In this document: piece after piece, positions 1 to 5,947 of the stretch
Position numbering within the stretch: position 1 is the first letter of the stretch
Layout: each line of letters begins with the position of its first letter
NCBI GenBank assembly: GCA_009885275.1
Contig: VFKY01000319.1
Coordinates: forward strand, 1 to 6,813
Direction: 5' to 3'
Length of the DNA stretch: 6,813 nucleotides
From: Verrucomicrobiota bacterium
Lineage (GTDB): Bacteria; Verrucomicrobiota; Verrucomicrobiia; Verrucomicrobiales; Verrucomicrobiaceae
The notes under the pieces: generated by a model
What the model saw: only the letters and a program-made list of their open reading frames with translations
Told to the model about the DNA's origin: nothing
The model's database searches: none
Made by a program: the position numbers and the translations under genes

Positions 1-7
1 CATACAG

Positions 8-25
8 CAACCCTACACTCCCATG
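8..25 (+). repeat. Leader motif, copy 1 (before the patatin gene)
   Basis: CAACCCTACACTCCCATG ends in the patatin start codon and matches the bases before the start at 3860 at 16 of 18 positions. It contains no Shine-Dalgarno-like purine run. Its function is unknown; it may be an initiation context, a regulatory site or coincidence. Only 22 bases precede the gene here, so a promoter cannot be assessed. Confidence 0.45.
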
Positions 26-1024
26 AGGCTCCCGGTATTTGTGGCTAGGTTATCTCGGTTCGGTATCGACCGTTTTTTAAGACCGTTTGCCGATTCAGAA
101 TCGGATAGTGTCCCAACGCCACCAAGAATTGGACTGGCTCTCTCCTGCGGCAGTTCGAGAGGCCTTGCTCATATTGGGGTCATTCAAGTGCTTGAGGAGG
201 AGAACATCCCTATCACCGCTATCATCGGTAGCAGCATGGGTGCCTATGTCGGAGCGCTTTGGGCTTCTGGCCTAAATGGCAAGCAACTGGAAGAACTGGC
301 GGCAGAAATCAAAGATCGAAGAAGCCTTCGGCAACTGCTGGACCCCAATATCCCTCCTCTCACCGGATTCATCCAAGGCCACAAAGTACGCAAACTACTG
401 GAACGCATCCTGGGAGATGTCACCATCGAACAACTCAAGCGGACCATGTATATCGTGGCATCCAATCTCGACACGGTGTCTGGCGAAATCCTGCCACCCT
501 ACACACCTGTGGCAGCGGCCATTCATGCTAGCTGTGCCATACCAGGCATCGTGTCACCGGTTTCACTCAATGGAAAGCGCTACATCGACGGTGGGGCATC
601 GCAGCCTCTGCCGGTGAGTCTGCTCAAGCAACAGATGCAACTTGATGCCGTCATCGCCGTCAACGTCATGCCTACTTTGGATGACATCGCGACCTGTGAT
701 TTTAAATCGTATCCCTATCCTCCTGAGGCACCCAAAACACCTTGGAAACAATTACGAGCTGCGTTCAGTCGGAGCGTCAATCTCTTCGCTTACGGCAATG
801 TTTTGGACACTTTTAAACGTTGCCTCACCAGTGCTCAATTGCGCCTGACAGCGGAGGAATGTGAGCGCGCGGATGTGGCGATACACCCCTTCTTTTGCAA
901 CGCAACTTGGTATGATTTTGAGCACTTTGACGAGCACATCAAAGCAGGACGCTCGGCCGCACAAGCTCAACTCCCCCTTCTTAGAGCTCTGCTTAACCCT
1001 TCAACACAGGCCTCAAAATCATGA
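23..1024 (+). CDS. Patatin-like phospholipase / acylhydrolase, RssA type
   Basis: Predicted serine lipid acylhydrolase of 333 aa with the Ser-Asp dyad of the patatin family. The domain starts near residue 36 with an oxyanion loop SCGSSRGLAHIG (41-52). The nucleophile elbow GSSMG is at 69-73, so the catalytic Ser is Ser71, and the catalytic Asp is Asp189 in the DGG motif (189-191). The stretch around 168-200 (HASCAIPG, then DGG, then PLPVSLL) and a C-terminal segment near 290-325 resemble E. coli RssA as remembered. No signal peptide is convincing; the first 35 residues are basic and moderately hydrophobic and precede the domain, so a cytoplasmic or membrane-peripheral enzyme is most likely. 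The start at 23 is supported by the domain position and by a leader shared with the gene at 3860, but the frame stays open to the window edge, so an upstream start cannot be excluded. It overlaps the ligase gene by 4 bases. Its natural substrate is unknown; context suggests it supplies fatty acids for beta-oxidation. Confidence 0.92.
   Translation: MRLPVFVARLSRFGIDRFLRPFADSESDSVPTPPRIGLALSCGSSRGLAHIGVIQVLEEENIPITAIIGSSMGAYVGALWASGLNGKQLEELAAEIKDRRSLRQLLDPNIPPLTGFIQGHKVRKLLERILGDVTIEQLKRTMYIVASNLDTVSGEILPPYTPVAAAIHASCAIPGIVSPVSLNGKRYIDGGASQPLPVSLLKQQMQLDAVIAVNVMPTLDDIATCDFKSYPYPPEAPKTPWKQLRAAFSRSVNLFAYGNVLDTFKRCLTSAQLRLTAEECERADVAIHPFFCNATWYDFEHFDEHIKAGRSAAQAQLPLLRALLNPSTQASKS
1021..1024 (+). 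other. ATGA stop/start overlap of patatin and ligase genes
   Basis: The ligase ATG (1021-1023) and the patatin TGA (1022-1024) share bases. No Shine-Dalgarno sequence stands just upstream (the bases before it read CCTCAAAATC), so re-initiation by ribosomes finishing the patatin is a reasonable inference. It also fixes the ligase start and shows the two genes are on one transcript. Confidence 0.85.
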
Positions 1025-2523
1025 AACTAAATCTCTCCTCTCCACGATGGGACAGTGGTTCCCGAGACTTCTGGCAGACATGGCAACTGCGTCATCTCCG
1101 AGAATATTTACAGCATCGCGTTCTGCCTTTCTCAGAACACTATCGCACCTTATTCAAGGAGCATCATATCAACGCCAGCGCTCTCCGTTCATGGGACGAC
1201 TGGAGTCAGGTGCCTTTCACCAGCAAATCAGATCTCACGGTCACCAGCGACAAATTACGTGAGTTTGTGCTTCTGCCAGATCAACAACTTCTCAAACGTG
1301 AACCGCAGGTGATCTGGAACACGGTGTGGCATGGAGTAAGCAATACTCGAGAAAAACTCGAAGAGGAATTCCGCCCCCTTTTACTGACTAGCACGACAGG
1401 TCGCAGCAGCGCCCCTGTCCCGTTTCTTTATACCAAACATGATATTGGAAATTTAGAACTTAGTGGAAAGCGTTTGATGGAAGTAGGTCGTTCCGACAAG
1501 GGATACAAGCATGTGAACATGTTCCCCTACGCGCCACATCTGGCCTTCTGGCAATCACACTATGCGGGACTTGGCTTTGGTACTTTCATGATATCGACAG
1601 GCGGTGGTAAAACGATGGGCACCGAAGGTAATATCGCCCTGATCGATCGCATCAAGCCCGATGTCCTCATTGGCATGCCCACCTTTATTTATCACCTTCT
1701 CAGCCTGGCAATCGAAGAAAAAAAAGAATGGCCTAATCTGAAACGAATTGTTCTCGGTGGTGAAAAAACACCGCAGGGACTGCGCGCCAAATTACGCGAA
1801 CTCTGCGCTAAATTAGGATCACCAAGTGTCTGCATCATCGGCACTTACGCCTTCACCGAAGCCAAGATGGCTTGGCCTGAGTGTCCTACATTACAAACGG
1901 AGGATACCAGTGGCTATCACCTCTCACCTGACCTCGGTATCGTGGAATTGATCAACCCAAAAACAGGCAATCCGGTCGCCGATGGCATGCCCGGTGAAAT
2001 TGTTTTCACGCCCTTGAATGCCCGAGGCACGGTCGTGTTGCGCTATCGCACAGGCGATATTGCAGAAGGCGGTTTGACTTGGGATGCCTGCCCACACTGT
2101 GGTCGCCTGTGCCCAAGATTGCGGGGACCCATTTCAAGAGTGAGTGAAATTCGCACTCTGAAGCTAGATAAACTCAAGGGTACATTGGTCGACTTCAATG
2201 TCTTAGAGCATCTGCTCGATGATCTGCGTTCAGTGTCTGCATGGCAAATCGAACTGCGTAAGTTCCACGACGATCCATTAGAAGTTGATGAAGTCCTGCT
2301 TCATGTGGCGATGGAAAACGGTGCCGATGAAATGACCGTGCGAGAACAGATTGATCGTCGTTTCCACGAAGTTACCGAGATGACCCCCAACGCCGTGCTC
2401 TTCCACCATGTCAGTGAGCTTCGCGATATGCTAGGCGTGGGAAGACTGATCAAAGAAGAAAAGATTACGGATCACCGCCCCAAAGATGGTGCCTGCACCA
2501 TCAGTGCCACCAGCAAAGTTTAG
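1021..2523 (+). CDS. AMP-forming CoA ligase, phenylacetate-CoA ligase (PaaK/CapK)-like
   Basis: Adenylate-forming enzyme of 500 aa, predicted to activate a carboxylic acid with ATP and CoA. Landmarks in order: a Ser/Thr-rich nucleotide loop LTSTTGRSSAPVPF (122-135); IKPDVLIGMPTFIYHLL (211-227), typical of PaaK-like proteins; IVLGGEKTP (243-251); the A5 motif TYAFTE (275-280); the A7 motif RYRTGD (341-346) with ATP-ribose-binding Asp346; and a Cys-rich CPHCGRLCPRLRG (357-369) before the small C-terminal domain, where KLKGTLVDFNVLEHLL (384-399) takes the place of the PaaK 'KGxNVFP' segment. It is about 60 residues longer than E. coli PaaK as remembered. The nucleotide loop lacks the usual Gly and Pro of SSGTTGKP, so it is a divergent member. 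The ATG lies in the ATGA overlap with the patatin stop, which favours translational coupling. It ends in tandem stops (TAG TAA). Context points to a fatty acid or another acid released by the patatin as substrate; aromatic acids remain possible. Confidence 0.88.
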   Translation: MKLNLSSPRWDSGSRDFWQTWQLRHLREYLQHRVLPFSEHYRTLFKEHHINASALRSWDDWSQVPFTSKSDLTVTSDKLREFVLLPDQQLLKREPQVIWNTVWHGVSNTREKLEEEFRPLLLTSTTGRSSAPVPFLYTKHDIGNLELSGKRLMEVGRSDKGYKHVNMFPYAPHLAFWQSHYAGLGFGTFMISTGGGKTMGTEGNIALIDRIKPDVLIGMPTFIYHLLSLAIEEKKEWPNLKRIVLGGEKTPQGLRAKLRELCAKLGSPSVCIIGTYAFTEAKMAWPECPTLQTEDTSGYHLSPDLGIVELINPKTGNPVADGMPGEIVFTPLNARGTVVLRYRTGDIAEGGLTWDACPHCGRLCPRLRGPISRVSEIRTLKLDKLKGTLVDFNVLEHLLDDLRSVSAWQIELRKFHDDPLEVDEVLLHVAMENGADEMTVREQIDRRFHEVTEMTPNAVLFHHVSELRDMLGVGRLIKEEKITDHRPKDGACTISATSKV

Positions 2524-2544
2524 TAACGTTTAACGAGCAACCTC

Positions 2545-3828
2545 ATGAAAACAAATTCACTCTTCATCGTCGCAGGTGTCCGCACCCCATTTTGCCGCGC
2601 GGGCACTTCACTCGCAGAGATGGATTCAGTGGAGTTAGGTCGTCTCGCCGTGAATGGCTTATTTGCACGGACAGGTCTGGATCCCGCCCTTGTCGATGAA
2701 ACCTTCTTTGGTTGTGTCGCCCAGCCAGCTAACGCCGCAAACATGGCTCGAGTGATCGCGCTACGTGCTGGTGTCCCCAAGGAAAAACCTGCCATGACTG
2801 TGCAGCGCAACTGCGCTTCGGGCATGGAAGCTGTCACCACCGCTCAGGATAAACTTTCAGCCCAACACGGGGAGGTTTTTCTTGTTGGGGGCGGTGAAAG
2901 CATGTCGCAAATGCCGCTATTGTTTCGACATGAAGCCGCCATCAAGTTTGCCATGCTGTCACGCGCCAAAGGTTTCATGGGCAAAGCAGGTGCCATGGCT
3001 GCATTTCGCGCCCAGGATTTTGCGCCATTGATTGCCCTAAAAATGGGACTTACCGATCCTGTCGCCGCTTTAAATATGGGTGAGACCGCAGAAATACTGG
3101 CGCGTGAATTTCAAATTTCCCGTGAAGAACAGGATACATTTGCCCTTCGCTCGCATCAACTTGCTTCCTCAAGTCGGGAAATGCTTCATGAGGAAATCAT
3201 TCCTGTCTATGCGGGCAGTAAAGATGTCAAAGCCATCACCGAAGATAATGGTATTCGTAAGGATATCAGCCTAGAAAAGCTCGCCTCTCTTCCCTCCATT
3301 TTTGATCTTCTCACAGGGTCGGTCACCGCAGGCAATGCATCTCAGATCACTGATGGCGCAGTGGCGCTGCTAACTTGCAGTGAAGCAAAGGTAAGCACTC
3401 TCGGATTAAAGCCGCTTGGACGTGTGGTAAGTTACGCCTATACAGGCTGCGATCCCGAGCGCATGGGACTTGGTCCCGTCAAAGCCATCGAGCTTGCTCT
3501 TAAGCGCGCTGGCTGGAAGTTGCAGGATGTGGATATCATTGAGATCAATGAAGCTTTTGCCACACAGGTTCTTGCGGTTTTAAAATGCCTTAAAGATCGT
3601 GTTTATGCCGACCGTGCTGGACTGGAAGCACCACTGGGTGAGATTGATTTATCCACTCTCAATCGTCAGGGCGGATCCATTGCTCTTGGACATCCCGTAG
3701 GAGCCAGTGGAGCACGTCTCATTCTTACCGCACTGCAACAGTTGCACCACACTCACAAGAAGCGCGCACTCGTCAGCCTTTGCATTGGTGGTGGACAAGG
3801 CGGCGCCGTCTGTCTGGAGACTCTATAA
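2545..3828 (+). CDS. fadI: 3-ketoacyl-CoA thiolase (FadI / trifunctional-protein beta type)
   Basis: Catalyses CoA-dependent cleavage of 3-ketoacyl-CoA to acetyl-CoA plus a chain-shortened acyl-CoA, the last step of a beta-oxidation turn. The 427 aa protein is full length (E. coli FadI is about 436). All catalytic elements are present: nucleophile Cys90 in VQRNCASGMEA (87-97), NEAF (335-338), His383 in GHPVGASGA (382-390) and Cys413 in SLCIGGGQGG (411-420). The loop region at about 126-172 (RHEAAIKFAMLSRAKG and FRAQDFAPL) is longer than in biosynthetic thiolases and resembles FadI and the mitochondrial HADHB subunit rather than FadA or acetoacetyl-CoA thiolase. The start is the first ATG, directly before the conserved domain (residue 5 on: SLFIVAGVRTPF), with no Shine-Dalgarno sequence. 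It lies 21 bases after the ligase and 31 bases before the bifunctional gene; it probably forms an alpha2-beta2-type complex with that product. Three in-frame stops end it (TAA, then TAG and TAA nearby). Confidence 0.96.
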   Translation: MKTNSLFIVAGVRTPFCRAGTSLAEMDSVELGRLAVNGLFARTGLDPALVDETFFGCVAQPANAANMARVIALRAGVPKEKPAMTVQRNCASGMEAVTTAQDKLSAQHGEVFLVGGGESMSQMPLLFRHEAAIKFAMLSRAKGFMGKAGAMAAFRAQDFAPLIALKMGLTDPVAALNMGETAEILAREFQISREEQDTFALRSHQLASSSREMLHEEIIPVYAGSKDVKAITEDNGIRKDISLEKLASLPSIFDLLTGSVTAGNASQITDGAVALLTCSEAKVSTLGLKPLGRVVSYAYTGCDPERMGLGPVKAIELALKRAGWKLQDVDIIEINEAFATQVLAVLKCLKDRVYADRAGLEAPLGEIDLSTLNRQGGSIALGHPVGASGARLILTALQQLHHTHKKRALVSLCIGGGQGGAVCLETL

Positions 3829-3856
3829 TTTTAGACCTAAACACCAACCCTATAAT
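3824..3856 (+). promoter_or_regulatory. Possible internal promoter elements: two TATAAT hexamers
   Basis: Perfect -10-like hexamers stand at 3824-3829 (overlapping the thiolase stop) and 3851-3856 (three bases before the downstream ATG). Neither has a good TTGACA-like box at 16-18 bases upstream; TGGACA at 3792-3797 is 26 bases from the first hexamer, which is too far. The first could start transcripts with a short leader for the bifunctional gene; the second is too close to the ATG to serve it. The gap is the largest in the operon and AT-rich. This is weak evidence for an internal promoter. Confidence 0.2.
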
Positions 3857-3862
3857 CCCATG
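3845..3862 (+). repeat. Leader motif, copy 2 (before the bifunctional gene)
   Basis: CAACCCTATAATCCCATG ends in the chosen start codon of the bifunctional gene and differs from copy 1 at two positions only (C to T and C to A, which create a TATAAT). The match at the same distance from a start codon supports 3860 as the real start. A shorter echo, AGCAACCTCATG, precedes the thiolase start (2536-2547). Confidence 0.45.
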
Positions 3863-5932
3863 GACTTGCTCGTTCTAGACCCTACTCAAGACCCTGATCA
3901 AGATGGCCACATCTCTCAGGTAACTCACTCCCATGTGACCCCCGTTTCGCCTCCCTGTTTTCGCAAAGAGGTCGATTCAGATGGGATTTGCTGGTTAACT
4001 TTCGATACCCCCAATGCCAGCGCTAATGTCTGGAACTTTGCCACGCTCGAAGAATTTGATCGCCACATCGAAGAACTCCATCGCGATCATGAAGTCTGCG
4101 CACTCATTATCCGAGGCTCCAAAGAGAAAGTCTTCATTGCCGGAGCTGATTTAAAAATGGTGCAAACGCTGCCTTCTGAAGAGTTGTACGAATTACTGGC
4201 GCTGGGACAGGATGTGTTCACGCATCTGGAATCTCTGCGCATCCCAAAAATTGCCGCCATTCATGGAACATGCGTGGGTGGTGGATTCGAAATGGCACTC
4301 GCTTGTGACTATCGCGTTGCCAGCAAGTGCGATAGCACTCGGATCGGATTACCAGAAACACAGTTGGGACTTATCCCAGCGTGGGGCGGCAGCACCCGTC
4401 TTCCCCGGCTCATTGGATTACCCAAAGCTCTCGATTTGATTATCCGAGGAAAGATCATGACCGCTGATCAAGCCAAGCGACAAGGATTAGTGCATGAAGT
4501 GGTGCCTGAAGAACACTTGATGTCGTTTGCTAAAAAGATGGCTTTAAAGCCCATGCGCATCAACGCTCATCATTTTCATTTCACTCAAGTCTGGCCCATT
4601 CCTCAATGGTTGAGATATCACGCCAAGTCATTACTCACAAGCAAACACTCCTGGATGAAAGAGGTACAAGCCTCGCCGCTAATAGCCATCGACGTCATCA
4701 CGCACGGGGCATCGAAAAGCATCGAAGAATCACTCTTATTGGAGCAGGGAGCCATACGTAAACTTGCAGACTCAGGCATGACCAAGAGCCTGATCGAAAC
4801 CTTTCTCCGCAAAGAGAACGCTTCAAAAAAACTACCTGCACCCTATATCCATGTAAAGCCACGCTCCATCACTCATGTCGCGGTGATCGGCGCTGGCGTG
4901 ATGGGTTCCGGAATTGCCTATGCCTTGGCCTGCAAAGGAACACGTGTGTTGCTTTGCGATACCTCTCCCGATTTCATCGCCCGTGGTGTCGACCGGATCA
5001 ATCAACTGTTTCAAGCGGGCGTCAAAAATCATGTCCTAACTCGCAAGCAGGCTCGTGAATCGAAAGATCGCATCACGTTCACCAGTGAGTCCGTGCCCAT
5101 GAAGCGAATGGACATGGTAATTGAAGCAATCGTTGAAGAGATGTCAGTCAAGAAGCAACTGTTCGCCGATCTCGCCATGCGTTGTCGTGATGACACCATT
5201 CTTGCGACCAATACCTCCGCGCTCTCGGTCATGGAGATAGCCAAAGCGGTGCCTTATCCGGAACGAGTCGTAGGGTTACACTTTTTCAATCCCGCGCATC
5301 TCATGCCCTTGGTTGAAGTAGTGCAATTAGAAAAAACTTTGCCCGAAGTGGTGACGACCATGATGCGCTTCGTGCAAAGTATGGGTAAGACACCTATCCT
5401 CGTAAGAGATGCTCCCGGCTTTATCGTTAATCGCATCCTTGTACCCTATCTGTTGGGAGCTGTGAAACTTGCCGTGGATATGCGTGACCCCTGGATGATC
5501 GATGATGCGATGACCGAATTTGGAATGCCCATGGGCCCCTTGCGTCTACTCGATGAAGTGGGATTTGATGTCGCTCTGCATGTGGAGAAAACTTTGCGCA
5601 ACGCTTTTGGCGATCGTGTTCCTCAGTGTTCATTGCTTTCTGAGATGATGGCGCACGGCATGCTGGGCCGCAAAAACGACCGGGGTTTTTACTCTGCTTT
5701 TCAAAGTAAAAACGGGGAGCAACCCAATCCAGAAGTGCTGACCTTTCTCCAACCGAAAGTAGGCTCGCTAACCAAAGCGCAAATCATCGATCAACTGCAG
5801 GGCTTGATGCAAGATGAAGCACAACGCTGCCTCGATGACAAAGTGGCCGCGAGTGCCAGTGACATCGAACTCGCCATGACTCTCGGCGCCGGGTATCCCC
5901 CTTTCCGTCATTTATTTCCGCATCAAACTTAG
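3860..5932 (+). CDS. fadJ: Fused enoyl-CoA hydratase / 3-hydroxyacyl-CoA dehydrogenase (FadJ / trifunctional-protein alpha type)
   Basis: Bifunctional beta-oxidation enzyme of 690 aa that hydrates trans-2-enoyl-CoA and oxidises L-3-hydroxyacyl-CoA with NAD+. The N-terminal crotonase domain (about 34-225) has the oxyanion segment FIAGADLKM (92-100), GTCVGGGFE (136-144) with catalytic Glu144, and GLPETQLGLIP (163-173) with Glu166, matching FadB Glu119 and Glu139. A linker follows to about 335. The NAD-binding Rossmann fold starts at VAVIGAGVMGSG (340-351) with Asp367 ending the second strand; the dehydrogenase dyad is His474 in LHFFNPAH and Glu486 in LVEVV; the family signature DAPGFIVNRIL is at 517-527. 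The tail has GMLGRKNDRGFY (600-611) and GAGYPPFR (676-683), as in full-length trifunctional alpha subunits. The frame opens upstream at 3707 inside the thiolase gene, but those 51 codons show no domain content. The chosen ATG leaves about 33 unassigned Asp/His-rich residues; an in-frame GTG at 3935 would give a more usual length. Confidence 0.95.
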   Translation: MDLLVLDPTQDPDQDGHISQVTHSHVTPVSPPCFRKEVDSDGICWLTFDTPNASANVWNFATLEEFDRHIEELHRDHEVCALIIRGSKEKVFIAGADLKMVQTLPSEELYELLALGQDVFTHLESLRIPKIAAIHGTCVGGGFEMALACDYRVASKCDSTRIGLPETQLGLIPAWGGSTRLPRLIGLPKALDLIIRGKIMTADQAKRQGLVHEVVPEEHLMSFAKKMALKPMRINAHHFHFTQVWPIPQWLRYHAKSLLTSKHSWMKEVQASPLIAIDVITHGASKSIEESLLLEQGAIRKLADSGMTKSLIETFLRKENASKKLPAPYIHVKPRSITHVAVIGAGVMGSGIAYALACKGTRVLLCDTSPDFIARGVDRINQLFQAGVKNHVLTRKQARESKDRITFTSESVPMKRMDMVIEAIVEEMSVKKQLFADLAMRCRDDTILATNTSALSVMEIAKAVPYPERVVGLHFFNPAHLMPLVEVVQLEKTLPEVVTTMMRFVQSMGKTPILVRDAPGFIVNRILVPYLLGAVKLAVDMRDPWMIDDAMTEFGMPMGPLRLLDEVGFDVALHVEKTLRNAFGDRVPQCSLLSEMMAHGMLGRKNDRGFYSAFQSKNGEQPNPEVLTFLQPKVGSLTKAQIIDQLQGLMQDEAQRCLDDKVAASASDIELAMTLGAGYPPFRHLFPHQT

Positions 5933-5947
5933 TTCACCACAAAGACC

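Noticed and set aside
563..751. Minus-strand open frames such as this one, and others opposite the catabolic genes
   Set aside because: All lie antisense to genes with full family motifs, are short, and show no recognisable domain or start signals.
2524..2535. Direct repeat TAACG-TT-TAACG in the ligase-thiolase gap as an operator
   Set aside because: It is only five bases per arm, in a 21-base AT-rich spacer, and is not seen elsewhere in the window.
3707..3859. Upstream extension of the bifunctional reading frame into the thiolase gene
   Set aside because: It overlaps 122 bases of clear thiolase coding sequence, has no crotonase-like content and lacks start support; it is an open shadow frame.
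3851..3862. Leaderless-transcript promoter for the bifunctional gene (TATAAT three bases before ATG)
   Set aside because: Transcription normally starts about 6-7 bases after the -10 box, which would fall inside or after the ATG, so the start codon would be lost or incomplete.
3922..3935. Third copy of the leader motif (CTCACTCCCATG)
   Set aside because: Only the ACTCCCATG end matches, and that ATG is out of frame and followed at once by TGA.
5933..5947. Terminator between the bifunctional and dehydrogenase genes
   Set aside because: Fifteen bases with no inverted repeat or T-run.
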